The position numbers and the translations under genes are program-made. 64,000 bases of DNA from Streptomyces pseudovenezuelae (GTDB lineage: Bacteria; Actinomycetota; Actinomycetes; Streptomycetales; Streptomycetaceae), in assembly GCF_029892565.1 (NCBI RefSeq), contig NZ_JARXVH010000015.1, forward strand, positions 124,001 to 188,000, given 5' to 3'. Below are positions 28,852 to 37,263 of the stretch, one piece after another; the first letter of the stretch is position 1, and the number at the start of each line of letters is the position of its first letter. The notes beneath the pieces are model-generated. The model searched no databases. It saw nothing but the letters and a program-made list of their open reading frames with translations, and was not told the origin of the DNA.

Positions 28852-29280
28852 TCAGAGTCCGTACTCCCGTACCACCCGGCGGACTTGGGCGAACAGCATG
28901 CCCACGTTCACCGACTTGCGGCACACGACCACGGCGACGACGTCCTGTTGCTCGGTCATCCGCACGAACAGATGAGTGAGGTTCTCGCTGTTGACGAGGA
29001 TCTCCTGGAAGAAGTGGTGGTCACTGGTGATCCCGCGACGCTCCTTGAAGACGTCCTCGATCATCACGACCGTCCGGCCCTGGAACAGGTCGAGGGTCGC
29101 ACCCGCCAGCAGGTCGAGGACCTCTGGCGGGTGGTTGTCGATGGTCTCGTACGACAGCAGCATGCCGGTGGCCATGTCGACGACACCCGACGCCACACAG
29201 TCGGGGGCATCGGTGCGGAGTGCTTTGACCAGGCCCATCACCTGGTCGGAGAAACCTGGGGTCATGCGCTTCGTCGCCAT
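28852..29280 (-). CDS. Roadblock/LC7-like small protein
   Basis: 142 residues. The pattern of an alpha helix, a beta sheet and conserved KALRTDAPDCVASGVVDMATG / RTVVMIEDVFKERRG / VVAVVVCRKSVNVGMLFAQVR suggests a longin-like roadblock fold, as in MglB-type regulators of small GTPases. It has no membrane segment. It ends a three-gene run with the next two genes upstream. Streptomyces conservons combine roadblock proteins with a GTPase and histidine kinase, but neither is present here. Family call moderate. Confidence 0.65.
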   Translation of the reverse strand: MATKRMTPGFSDQVMGLVKALRTDAPDCVASGVVDMATGMLLSYETIDNHPPEVLDLLAGATLDLFQGRTVVMIEDVFKERRGITSDHHFFQEILVNSENLTHLFVRMTEQQDVVAVVVCRKSVNVGMLFAQVRRVVREYGL

Positions 29281-29284
29281 CCCT

Positions 29285-29683
29285 TCAGACTCCTTCTGGT
29301 GCTTTTTCCGGTGCTTTCTCGGTGAGGATCAGGTCGATGCGGTGCAGCGCCTGCCGGGTCGCCCGGTGCAACTGGTCCACGTCGATGCCCTCGTCTCCGA
29401 GTACGACCATCAGGGCCGCGTCGCCGACGGCGTAGAAGGCCGCGCAGCCGTGGCTGCCGTAGGTCACCGTCCGTCGCAAGGCGCCGCGGGAGGTCGCCGC
29501 CGCGGTGCGCCGGGCGAGGCCGAGGCCGGCCGCGGCGAGGGCGGCGAGGCCCTCCGGGTCGATGGAGTCGGCGGTGTCGGCGGCGATGAGCAGTCCGTCG
29601 GCGGCCGCGAGCGCCGTGTCGGTGATGCCGGCCACCTGTTCGCGCAGTCCGCGCATTTCCAGGGTCAGCGCTTCATGGTCCAT
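29285..29683 (-). CDS. Roadblock/LC7 domain protein
   Basis: 132 residues. VAGITDTALAAADGLLIAADTAD (quoted in part) and LARRTAAATSRGALRRTVTYGSHGC are typical of bacterial roadblock proteins such as CvnB. The tail after residue 118 is Lys/Glu/Ala-rich. It starts about 58 bp after the stop of the PATAN-domain gene and its own stop is 4 bp from the next start, so this looks like a small operon controlling an unidentified GTPase or histidine kinase. Confidence 0.8.
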   Translation of the reverse strand: MDHEALTLEMRGLREQVAGITDTALAAADGLLIAADTADSIDPEGLAALAAAGLGLARRTAAATSRGALRRTVTYGSHGCAAFYAVGDAALMVVLGDEGIDVDQLHRATRQALHRIDLILTEKAPEKAPEGV

Positions 29684-29741
29684 GGAATCAACTCCCCATA
29701 TTCTGTTCGCAATTGATCGGTCTTTTCATTCCGGGGTTCGC

Positions 29742-30641
29742 TCATTTCGAGGTTCCGTTCCGCAGCCGGAAGAATCCTTTCCAGCTCGCCCCGTGTTTCT
29801 CCGGGGCGAGAGAGGGGGTGAGTGATTCGGTGATGCCGCTGGCGCCGGGGCTGCGCCGGGGCAGTTCGACGGCGCGCGGCGCGGCGGGCACGGGCGGCGG
29901 CGCGGGCGCGGGCGGTGGTGTGCGCTGCCGGACGCCGCCGGGCGGGGTGCGGACGACGATCGGCGCGGGCGGTCCCGGCGTTTCCAGGAGGCCCTCGGCG
30001 AACATGCGGGCGACCTCGACGGTGACGGTGTAGACCCCGCGTCCGGTGCGGAAGGCGAGGTCGCGGGCGGTACGGCGGCCGTCCGCGTGGGCGAGCAGTT
30101 CGCCGCGCAGCTCGGTGAGCGGGCCGTCGGCCCATCCGGCGGCGGGGACGGGCCGTTCACCGTCGGGATGGACGGGCCGGGGCATGGCGGCGACCGCGGC
30201 GAGCTTGCGGGAGGCGTCCTGGAGCAGCCGCCCGGGCGGCTCACCGACGGCCACCGGGGCCGGCGGCCCGACCTCCCCCACGGTGCGCTCACAGCCCTCG
30301 ACCCGGCCCGCGGCGATCGCGAACGCCGCGTCCTGCAAGGCCATCACGCACACCACCCGCAACTGCGCGGCCCCCGCGTACCCGTGCACGATCAGCCCGG
30401 CGACCGGCCAGCGCGCACCCCCCGCCTCCCGCACCAGTGCGGCCCACTGCTCCCCGTCGATACGCCCCGACCGCAGCAGCAACGCCTCGGGCCCCGGCGC
30501 CCCCGGCGACTCGGCGGCGACGACAAGCCCGTCCCGCAGATGAAAGACCCCGCCGGGCGCCCCCGCCACCCGCAACTCCCCCGTCAGCCCCTCCCGCCCA
30601 CACGCGACGAGGGACCGCGCCAGGAGGTCGTACCCCGACAT
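29742..30641 (-). CDS. PATAN/DUF4388-like regulatory protein
   Basis: 299 residues from the ATG at 30641 (MSGYDLLARSLVACGREGL). The N-terminal part (about 8-75: TGELRVAGAPGGVFHLRDGLV..., shown in part) resembles the PATAN/DUF4388 module found in bacterial signalling proteins. The middle (about 155-215, LTELRGELLAHADGRRTARD) looks like a winged helix. A Pro-rich linker (about 225-255) and a basic tail ending GFFRLRNGTSK follow. It is likely the regulatory or output protein of the cluster with two roadblock proteins. Recognised by pattern only; the cargo is unknown. Confidence 0.6.
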   Translation of the reverse strand: MSGYDLLARSLVACGREGLTGELRVAGAPGGVFHLRDGLVVAAESPGAPGPEALLLRSGRIDGEQWAALVREAGGARWPVAGLIVHGYAGAAQLRVVCVMALQDAAFAIAAGRVEGCERTVGEVGPPAPVAVGEPPGRLLQDASRKLAAVAAMPRPVHPDGERPVPAAGWADGPLTELRGELLAHADGRRTARDLAFRTGRGVYTVTVEVARMFAEGLLETPGPPAPIVVRTPPGGVRQRTPPPAPAPPPVPAAPRAVELPRRSPGASGITESLTPSLAPEKHGASWKGFFRLRNGTSK

Positions 30642-30880
30642 CACGCCCCCTGCCGTGTCGCACATACGCCTGACGCGTAGCGCTCAGGGGGGAAGGTGTA
30701 TCAGTCCGGGCGCATATTCCGTCCGCGGATTCCCGACCTGTCTCCAGGTGACGGAAGTTGAGCCCCGGGGCTTTTCAATTCGCTTTGTTCGGCGCGCATT
30801 TGAGCGATTCGGGAACGGGTCGCTTGCCGCCCCCGAAACCCACGAACACGGATCTCGGACCGCCCCGATACGGTGAGGAG

Positions 30881-31330
30881 GTGTCGGGAACCACCCGCGG
30901 CCCGGCCCCGAGCATCGGCGCGCTCGCCCTTCCGGTGCTCCTGCTCCTGCTGACCGGCTGCGCCACGGAGAAGACCACGAAGGTGTCGGCCGCCGGTGTC
31001 GTCGGCACCTGGAAGGGACCGGGCGGGGAGCAGATCTCCCTGGGCGCGGATCACGCCTTCACCTCGTCCGGCCTCGACTCGAAGAACCTTGCCGGGACCG
31101 GCTGCCCGGCAGAAGTGGCGGGCGGCAGCTGGGGGTTCATGGTCGCCCACGGAAACAGCGGCTTCAGCTCGGAGACGGCGAAGTCCGGCTCCTGGATCGG
31201 TCTCGGCTTCAAGGTCCGCTGGGAATGCGGCCTGAGCCTCGCGGTCGTCGACGACGGCGAGACCCTGTGCGCCACCGACGACCCCGGCGCCCCCTGCGGC
31301 CTCGGCGTGCGGCTCACCCGCCGGAAGTGA
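30881..31330 (+). CDS. Putative lipoprotein
   Basis: 149 residues from a GTG at 30881. The GAGGAG purine run touches the GTG, so the exact start is doubtful. The signal peptide has a lipobox LLTGC (about residue 25-29), so the mature protein is lipid-anchored outside the membrane. The mature part is small, with CPAEVAGGSWGF and WECGLSL segments containing four cysteines that could form disulfides. No family recognised. Convergent with the AI-2E permease gene, 9 bp apart. Confidence 0.7.
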   Translation: MSGTTRGPAPSIGALALPVLLLLLTGCATEKTTKVSAAGVVGTWKGPGGEQISLGADHAFTSSGLDSKNLAGTGCPAEVAGGSWGFMVAHGNSGFSSETAKSGSWIGLGFKVRWECGLSLAVVDDGETLCATDDPGAPCGLGVRLTRRK

Positions 31331-31339
31331 CCGCCCCGG

Positions 31340-32830
31340 CTACTCCGCCGGAGGCTTCCGGTCCTCGTCGGTCTGCTCCCGCGGAGCGTCGGCCGGCGTT
31401 GTCGCCGGGACCGGAGCCGGGTCCTGCTCCGGGTCCGGCCCGGATTCAGGGTCCGGAGCCGGATCCTGTTGCTCCTCTTCCTCTTGTTCCTCTTGTTCCT
31501 CTTCCTGTTGTTCCTCCGCGTACCGCTTCAGGTAGCTGACCACCGTGTTGGAAACCGCCACCAGCGGTACGGCGACCACCGCGCCGCCGATGCCGGCGAC
31601 CATGCCGCCCGCCGCGACCGACAGGACGACCGCGAGGGGGTGGACGCGGACCGCGCGGCCGAGGATGAAGGGCTGGAGGATGTGGCCCTCGATCTGCTGG
31701 ACGGCCAGGACCACGGCGAGGGTCATGACGGCCGTGAACACACCCTGGGTGACCAGCGCGACGACCACCGCGAGCGCGCCGGAGGCGACCGCGCCGACCA
31801 GCGGGATGAAGGAGAACAGGAAGATGAACACGGCCAGCGGGACGGCCATGGGTACGTCGAGGAAGTAGATGCCGATACCGATGAAGGTCGCGTCGATCAG
31901 GGCCACGAGCACCGTGCCGCGGACGTAGGCCGTCAGCGTGTGCCAGGCGCGCGGTCCTGCACCCGCCATACCGGGCCGGGCCGCCGCGGGAACGAGCTTG
32001 AGCACCCACCCCCAGATGCGCTCACCGTCGTAGAGCAGGAAGAGCGTCGAGAAGAACGCCAGCAGGATTCCCGTCAGGGCCTCGATGACGACCTGTACGC
32101 CCTCCAGGCCCACCGAGGTGATCTGGTCGGTGTTCGCGCCGACCGCCTCGCGCAGGTTCTTGGCGATCTGGTTGATCTGCTTGTCGGTGACGTGGAAGGG
32201 GCTCTTCAGCAGCCAGTTGCGCAGGTCGTCGATGCCGTTCTGGATCTGGTCGGAGAGGTTGTCGATGTTCTCCATGACCTGCCAGGTCACGAACCAGCCG
32301 ATCAGCCCCATCACGCAGAAGCCGAGGATCGCGGTGAGCGCGGTGGCCAGCCCGCCCGGCACCCCGCGGCGCTTCAGCCGCGCCACCGTCGGCTGCAGCA
32401 GCGCCGTGATGAGCAGTGCGATCACGAAGGCGAGGATGACGAGTTGGACGGCGCTGATGACCCGCATCAGCACCCACACGGTGCCCGCGAGCACCAGCAG
32501 CCGCCAGCCGGCCTCCGCCGCCACCCGTACGCCCCAGGGCACGGCCTGGGCGGGATCGGGACGGACGGTGAGCTGCCGGGGCGCGGAGGGGCGCTTGACG
32601 GTCACGACGGACGTGGCGGGCGGACGGTCGGCCGACGGGTCCTCGGACCCGGACGCCTTCGCCTTGGCGCGGTCCGCGAGCTGGGGGGCGAGTTCCGTCG
32701 CGACGGGCGGCGGCGGTACGTCGGAGTCCGAGCTCTCCCGCTCCACCTCGGCCCGGCGCTGGTCCAGCCGCTCACTCAGATCCGTGAGTCCGGCGCCGAT
32801 CCGGCCGAGCCATCCAGGCACGCGCGACAT
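31340..32830 (-). CDS. AI-2E family transporter
   Basis: 496 residues from the ATG at 32830 (MSRVPGWLGRIG), preceded by GGGTAGAGGG. After an Arg/Glu-rich cytoplasmic N-terminus (about 1-120) there are about eight membrane segments (about 120-430), with the family's central block RGTVLVALIDATFIGIGIYF and PLVGAVASGALAVVVALV. The 65-residue tail is an acidic Glu/Gln then Pro/Asp repeat (EEEQEEQEEEEQQ), coded by 9-bp repeats at about 31466-31515. Members export autoinducer-like molecules or act as Na+/H+ antiporters; substrate unknown here. Confidence 0.92.
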   Translation of the reverse strand: MSRVPGWLGRIGAGLTDLSERLDQRRAEVERESSDSDVPPPPVATELAPQLADRAKAKASGSEDPSADRPPATSVVTVKRPSAPRQLTVRPDPAQAVPWGVRVAAEAGWRLLVLAGTVWVLMRVISAVQLVILAFVIALLITALLQPTVARLKRRGVPGGLATALTAILGFCVMGLIGWFVTWQVMENIDNLSDQIQNGIDDLRNWLLKSPFHVTDKQINQIAKNLREAVGANTDQITSVGLEGVQVVIEALTGILLAFFSTLFLLYDGERIWGWVLKLVPAAARPGMAGAGPRAWHTLTAYVRGTVLVALIDATFIGIGIYFLDVPMAVPLAVFIFLFSFIPLVGAVASGALAVVVALVTQGVFTAVMTLAVVLAVQQIEGHILQPFILGRAVRVHPLAVVLSVAAGGMVAGIGGAVVAVPLVAVSNTVVSYLKRYAEEQQEEEQEEQEEEEQQDPAPDPESGPDPEQDPAPVPATTPADAPREQTDEDRKPPAE

Positions 32831-32902
32831 GATTCGCCCTCTACCCCCGTCTCTGACCACCACTCCTCCCTGGAGTCGTCGCGTCCGACCGTACAGGGCG
32901 AA

Positions 32903-32931
32903 AGCCCCTCCCCTAAGGACGGGGAGGGGCT
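32903..32931 (-). terminator. Hairpin terminator downstream of the transglycosylase gene
   Basis: AGCCCCTCCCC (32903-32913) and GGGGAGGGGCT (32921-32931) form an 11-bp stem around TAAGGAC, after the minus-strand transglycosylase stop at 32988. Confidence 0.75.
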
Positions 32932-32987
32932 GCGCGAGGTTGAGAGGTGAGACCGTCGGTTTCGACGGCGGCTCAGGCTTCGAGGGC

Positions 32988-33683
32988 CTAGTACCAGCTG
33001 TTGGCCTGCCAGAAGGACCAGGCTTCGCACGGGCTGCCGTAGCGGCCGTCCATGTAGCTCAGGCCCCACTTGATCTGGGTGGCCGGGTTGGTCTGCCAGT
33101 CGGAGCCCGCCGAGGAGTACTTGGAGGCGGGCAGTGCCTGGAAGAGACCGTAGGCGCCCGAGGACGCGTTGACCGCGTTCATGTTCCAGCCGGACTCGTG
33201 GTCCACGATGTTGCTGAAGCACTGGAACTGGGCACTCGGCACCATCTCCCGGGCGATCGCCTGGATCTGGGAGACCGAGTACGAGCTCTGCACAGGGAAG
33301 GAGGAGGAGTCACGCGTGCTGGTGCGGCTCGCGGCCTTCTTGGCCTCGGCGCGCTCCTTGGCTTCCTTCTCCGCCTTTTCGGCGGCGGCCTTCTTGTCGA
33401 GGGCGGTCCTGGCGGCCTTCTTGCGAGCCAGCTCCTCGGCGCCCCTCTTGGCGCTCGCGTCGGCCGCGATGGCCTGCGCGTCCGCCTGCTGCGTCAGGGA
33501 CGCGAGCTGCACGTGGGCCTGCTGGCCCGCAGGTATGTCCGCAAGGAGCGTCGCGTCGGTTGCCGTCGCCTCTGCGTCGTTGTTCTGCGCCACGCTGCCC
33601 GAGGCAACGCCCACGACGCTTCCGACGGCGGTGACCGCGGTGGCCGAAGCCACTGCGAATCCCCGGACCGAGATCCGGCTCAC
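32988..33683 (-). CDS. Secreted lytic transglycosylase (SLT domain)
   Basis: 231 residues from the GTG at 33683 (VSRISVRGFAVASATAV), chosen because GGAAGG lies five bases upstream; an ATG at 33701 would add six residues. A signal peptide or anchor (about 1-35) is followed by a long Ala/Lys/Glu coiled-coil (about 60-130) and a C-terminal SLT domain (about 150-231; IVDHESGWNMNAVNASSGAYGLFQALPASK, here with the catalytic Glu in DHESGW). It should cleave glycan strands in the cell wall. It ends SFWQANSWY, as in RPF-like wall enzymes. Confidence 0.9.
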   Translation of the reverse strand: MSRISVRGFAVASATAVTAVGSVVGVASGSVAQNNDAEATATDATLLADIPAGQQAHVQLASLTQQADAQAIAADASAKRGAEELARKKAARTALDKKAAAEKAEKEAKERAEAKKAASRTSTRDSSSFPVQSSYSVSQIQAIAREMVPSAQFQCFSNIVDHESGWNMNAVNASSGAYGLFQALPASKYSSAGSDWQTNPATQIKWGLSYMDGRYGSPCEAWSFWQANSWY

Positions 33684-34100
33684 ACGGTTTCCTTCCAGCA
33701 TCGCCCGCTTCGGTGACCCTGGCGGACGCAATCGTGCCCCTGAACACTGGCCTCCCAACTGCGGGGTCACGGGAGGCGCGGGCCCGGTGGGCAACTCCCG
33801 CGAGGGGAGCGCCGCTTGGTGCTCGGGCGGCATACGACGACGCTTTTCAGTTGGCTGTGATGCTGCTGTGGTTAGTGCCGCTGGGGGCACAGGTGTGTCG
33901 TATGCGGGGCCTGACAGGAGTGAGACTCTGCCGTAACCGGACGCCGGGTGGCAATTCTGAGTTGCGTGTGAAAGCTCACATCCCGTTTGACGCCAGTGAA
34001 TTCGAGAAACAGCGACACGCGAAGGCGCCGCCCGGCTAGGCTCTTGGCCTTTCCGGACGGCGCCAACCAACGAGTAGCTACCGCAAGTTGAGCACTTGGG
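33684..34100 (-). other. Long leader of the transglycosylase gene
   Basis: About 415 bp between the PhoH gene and the transglycosylase, belonging to the minus strand. I see no convincing ORF. A TGTGA-AAGC-TCACA palindrome lies at 33967-33980, and GTGCC/GGCAC pairs around 33876-33891. Leaders of this length before wall hydrolases can carry c-di-AMP riboswitches, but I do not see the conserved motif blocks. Confidence 0.4.
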
Positions 34101-35426
34101 TCAGATCTGCCCGTCCTCCAGCATTTCGGTCACAAGGGCCGCGATCTGGGACCTCTCGGACCGGTTCAGGGTGACATGCGCGAAGAGCGGATGCCCCTTC
34201 AGTTTCTCCACGACGGCGACCACACCGTCGTAGCGACCGACCCGCAGATTGTCCCGCTGAGCGACGTCATGGGTGAGGATCACCCGTGAATTCGCGCCGA
34301 TCCGGGACAGAACGGTCAGCAGGACGTTCCGTTCCAGTGACTGCGCCTCGTCCACGATCACGAACGCGTCGTGCAGCGAACGCCCGCGGATGTGGGTCAG
34401 GGGCAGCACTTCGAGCATCCCGCGCGCGGTGACCTCTTCGATGACATCGCGGCTGGTGACCGCGGACAGCGTGTCGAAGACCGCCTGCGCCCAGGGGCCC
34501 ATCTTCTCGGCCTCGGAGCCGGGCAGATAGCCGAGCTCCTGTCCGCCCACCGCGTACAGCGGCCGGAAGACCATCACCTTCTGGTGCTGGCGGCGCTCCA
34601 GGACCGCCTCAAGTCCCGCGCACAGCGCGAGCGCCGACTTACCGGTGCCGGCCCGGCCTCCCATCGACACGATCCCGACGTCCGGGTCGAGCAGCAGATC
34701 CAGCGCGATGCGCTGCTCCGCGCTACGGCCCTTGATGCCGAACGCCTCCCGGTCGCCGCGTACGAGGCGGACGTTGCCCTCGGACGTCACCCGGCCCAGC
34801 GCGTTGCCGCGCTCGGACAGGATGGTCAGCCCGGTGTGGACGGGGAGCTCGGCGGCCTCGGGCACATACACGTGCCCTTCCTCGAAGAGGATGTCCACCT
34901 GCTCGCCGGCCAGGCTCAGTTCGGACATTCCGGTCCAGCCGGAGGAGCCCGTGATGGCGAGTTCCGCGCGGTACTCCTCGGCGAGGAGCCCGACGGAAGA
35001 AGCCTTGATCCTGAGCGGCAGGTCCTTGGAGACGACCGTGACGTCGAACCCCTCGGCCTGCAGATTGCGGGCGACCGCGAGGATGCGGGAGTCGTTGTCC
35101 CCCAGGCGGTAGCCGCTGGGCAGCACGCTGGGGTCCGAGTGGTTGAGCTCGACACGGATGGTCCCGCCCAGCTCCCCGATCGGGATGGGGGCATCGAGGC
35201 GACCGAACTTCACCCGGTAGTCGTCGAGCAGGCGCAGGGCCTGCCTGGCGAAGTACCCGAGCTCGGGATGGTGCCGCTTGGCCTCCAGTTCCGTGACCAC
35301 GACGATGGGGAGCACAACTTCGTGCTCCTCGAAGCGGGTCATGGCGTTCGGGTCGGCCAGCAGGACGCTGGTGTCGAGAACATAGGTGCGCCGGTCTGGC
35401 ATACGGCGCTTTGTGCTGGTCACCAC
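34101..35426 (-). CDS. PIN-PhoH ATPase (PhoH2-type)
   Basis: 441 residues from the first of two adjacent GTGs (35426; the second is 35423), giving VVTSTKRRMPDRRTYVLDTS; longer starts to 35522 read through a low-complexity region. The N-terminal PIN ribonuclease domain (about 14-150) begins with TYVLDTSVLLADPNAM and its acidic residues. The PhoH ATPase (about 235-440) has Walker A GGRAGTGKSA and HDAFVIVDEAQ (Walker B-like). PhoH2 proteins are ATP-dependent RNA-cleaving helicase-like enzymes, usually beside an antitoxin-like partner; none is visible here. Confidence 0.93.
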   Translation of the reverse strand: MVTSTKRRMPDRRTYVLDTSVLLADPNAMTRFEEHEVVLPIVVVTELEAKRHHPELGYFARQALRLLDDYRVKFGRLDAPIPIGELGGTIRVELNHSDPSVLPSGYRLGDNDSRILAVARNLQAEGFDVTVVSKDLPLRIKASSVGLLAEEYRAELAITGSSGWTGMSELSLAGEQVDILFEEGHVYVPEAAELPVHTGLTILSERGNALGRVTSEGNVRLVRGDREAFGIKGRSAEQRIALDLLLDPDVGIVSMGGRAGTGKSALALCAGLEAVLERRQHQKVMVFRPLYAVGGQELGYLPGSEAEKMGPWAQAVFDTLSAVTSRDVIEEVTARGMLEVLPLTHIRGRSLHDAFVIVDEAQSLERNVLLTVLSRIGANSRVILTHDVAQRDNLRVGRYDGVVAVVEKLKGHPLFAHVTLNRSERSQIAALVTEMLEDGQI

Positions 35427-35751
35427 GGAAGGACGTACCCCCTCGGATGAGGTCGGGGAGCGACGGAGTGGAGCTGGACCGGTCGACGGCCGCATTGCAC
35501 GGGCCGGAGACCGGCCCTCCACTGCTTCTTCCGTGCCGTGACTGCACGGTCGAGCTGGTGCAAAGGGCCTCCCGGGCGGACGGCCCCGTGCCGTCCGCTG
35601 AGATCCGACACCCGTGGTTCGGGCGTCGACCTGCTTGCCTTATGCCCTCGAACATGCGCCGCCATGCCACGGCATACGACGGCGCCCTGGTGAACTCCTT
35701 GTAACTTCCGCCCCAAAAGGGGTGGCCCCGGCAGCTCCCGGACCGCCCCCG
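35427..35751. other. Intergenic region between the PhoH and prenyltransferase genes
   Basis: 325 bp with no supported gene. Two small hairpins are visible: GGACGGC/GCCGTCC at 35578-35596, and GGGGTGGCCCC near 35719-35729 beside a CCCCAAAAGGGG run. The second may end the prenyltransferase transcript; both are weak. Confidence 0.4.
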
Positions 35752-36525
35752 TCAGCCTCCGTAGCGGCGGTGACGCAGCGCGTAGTCGCGCAGTGCGCGC
35801 AGGAAGTCGACCTTGCGGAAGGCCGGCCAGAAGACCTCACAGAAGTAGTACTCCGAGTGGGCCGACTGCCACAGCATGAATCCGGACAGCCGCTGCTCGC
35901 CGCTGGTACGGATCACCAGATCGGGGTCGGGCTGTGCACCCGTGTAGAGGTGCCGGCTGATCATGTCTACGTCGACGGCCTCGGCGAGCTGTTCCATCGA
36001 GGTGCCCTTGTCGTGGGCGTCGAGGATCATCGAGCGCACGGCGTCGGCGATCTCCTGCCGGCCGCCGTAGCCGATCGCCACGTTGACCACTATCCCGTCG
36101 ACCAGCGCGGTGGCCTCCTCGGCCTCCTTCAGCGCGGTCTGCATCGGGGCGGGCAGCAGATCGGGGGTGCCGACGTGGTGCACACGCCAGCGGCCGTCCG
36201 CGGCGAGGGTGCGTACGACGTCCTCGATGATCCCGAGCAGCGGGCCGAGTTCTTCCTGGGGCCGGTCGAAGTTGTCCGTCGACAGCAGCCAGAGGGTGAC
36301 GACCTCGACGTCCGTCTCGGTGCACCAGCCGAGGAACTCCTCGATCTTCTCCGCGCCGGCCCGGTGGCCGTGCACGGTGGTGGAGCCCGCGGCCTTCGCC
36401 CAACGGCGGTTGCCGTCCATGATGACGCCGATGTGCTTGGGCACCTGAGCGTGGTCCAGGTGGCCTTCCACCCGGCGTGCGTAGAGCCTGACCAGCAGGC
36501 CGCGCAGCTTGTCGCGCAGGTTCAC
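35752..36525 (-). CDS. uppS: Isoprenyl (cis-polyprenyl) diphosphate synthase
   Basis: 257 residues of the UppS/Rer2 family. It condenses isopentenyl diphosphate onto an allylic diphosphate in the cis configuration, making the lipid carrier for wall synthesis. HIGVIMDGNRRWAKA (about 30-44) holds the catalytic Asp; VTLWLLSTDNFDRP and GGRQEIADAVR and the C-terminal DLVIRTSGEQRLSGFMLW complete the signatures. recO, commonly next to the other uppS paralogue in Streptomyces, is absent, so this is probably a second copy. ATG at 36525. Confidence 0.95.
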   Translation of the reverse strand: MNLRDKLRGLLVRLYARRVEGHLDHAQVPKHIGVIMDGNRRWAKAAGSTTVHGHRAGAEKIEEFLGWCTETDVEVVTLWLLSTDNFDRPQEELGPLLGIIEDVVRTLAADGRWRVHHVGTPDLLPAPMQTALKEAEEATALVDGIVVNVAIGYGGRQEIADAVRSMILDAHDKGTSMEQLAEAVDVDMISRHLYTGAQPDPDLVIRTSGEQRLSGFMLWQSAHSEYYFCEVFWPAFRKVDFLRALRDYALRHRRYGG

Positions 36526-36753
36526 GTGATGTCAGCCCCTCCGTACGGTGGCGGTCCCCGCGTCCGGCAGCGTACCGCTGCTCGGCCGCACCCGAGTTGG
36601 GGGGTCCGATGGTTCAGGACGCGGTAGTTGAAGATGCGGTGCTCGATGACGCGTCGCCGAGTGCAGGACGGCGGGGGCCGGTCGAGCGGTTCCCCCGCAC
36701 CCCCCGGGTACCTGCCGCGAGCGTCCGCTCCGGGTGCCCCTGCCCGCCCACAT

Positions 36754-36794
36754 AAAAACGGGCCGGTCCGTGGGGGGGGATACGGACCGGCCCG
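36754..36794 (-). terminator. Intrinsic terminator upstream of uppS
   Basis: CGGGCCGGTCCGT (36759-36771) and its perfect complement (36782-36794) close a loop of mostly C on the minus strand; the stem is followed on that strand by TTTTTATG. A start-like ATG with GAAGGG before it (near 36811) lies just ahead, so this could be an attenuator. Confidence 0.75.
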
Positions 36795-37031
36795 AGGGGG
36801 GTTTCCACCATAACCCTTCGTAAGTGATGCTGCGTGCATCGGCGTGCCACAACTACTCTCCGGAATCGAACGGCGACGCGCCGATGGCCGTACGGAGGCC
36901 GTTCCGTAGCGGATGCATGGCCGAAACACAGCGGATTCCCAGGTGTTTTGCCCGTCCCCCGGGTGGGTGACCCCGCCGAGGAACGCCGACTTGACGCGCA
37001 CATGGGCACAAACGCACGGTCACGGAGGCAC

Positions 37032-37073
37032 AAAAAAATCGGCACCGCGCAGCCCCCTCCACTGCGCGGTACC
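37032..37073 (-). terminator. Intrinsic terminator of a putative small RNA
   Basis: GGCACCGCGCAG (37041-37052) pairs with CTGCGCGGTACC (37062-37073), with one wobble, around GTGGAGGGGG-type loop sequence, and is followed on the minus strand by seven Ts (37038-37032). Strong U-tract terminators are uncommon in Streptomyces, so it points to a short transcript from the minus strand. Confidence 0.75.
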
Positions 37074-37135
37074 GCCCGCGCAGCTTTGCTCACGCGAATT
37101 ACCTTGGTACGAACTTACGTGAGCCATAGGCCTGG
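37074..37135 (-). ncRNA. Candidate small RNA ending at the 37032 terminator
   Basis: Upstream of the terminator the minus strand can fold as GCTCACG/CGTGAGC (arms near 37118-37124 and 37088-37094) with an inner TACC/GGTA pair. The transcription start is unknown, so the 5' end is a guess. The gene next to it is either the divergent winged-helix gene or uppS far downstream; no targets can be named. Confidence 0.35.
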
Positions 37136-37263
37136 ATGCGAGCCGACCTCGATAACAATGTGGAAACCCCGTCCCTGCCTGCGAATACGCCGTCAGTGCG
37201 GGCTGTGGAGGCGTTATGCCATAGCGGACACTCCCCGTCCTACTCCCCTCCTACCGTCGACCC

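Larger units (their letters stand above)
36526..37263 (-). other. Long intergenic region with two minus-strand intrinsic terminators
   Basis: 738 bp between uppS (minus) and the divergent winged-helix gene. No coding sequence is convincing; a frame at 36614-37093 (starting GTG, MSKAARAVPRSGGG) runs through both terminators and has no recognised family. The region carries a likely small-RNA or leader unit: stem GCTCACG/CGTGAGC near 37088-37124, then terminators at 37032-37073 and 36754-36794. uppS expression would have to come from a promoter below 36750 or from read-through. Confidence 0.5.

Noticed and set aside
33967..33980. TGTGA-AAGC-TCACA as a CRP site
   Set aside because: The spacer is 4 bp, whereas CRP-type sites have 6; kept only as a palindrome.
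33684..34100. Possible c-di-AMP riboswitch before the transglycosylase gene
   Set aside because: The leader length fits but none of the conserved ydaO-type blocks could be found.
36852..36880. tRNA-like GTTCGATTCC string on the minus strand
   Set aside because: The flanking bases cannot form the T stem or an acceptor stem.
36614..37093. Frame starting MSKAARAVPRSGGG in the uppS leader
   Set aside because: It runs through two intrinsic terminators, lacks a recognisable domain and changes composition along its length; left as non-coding.
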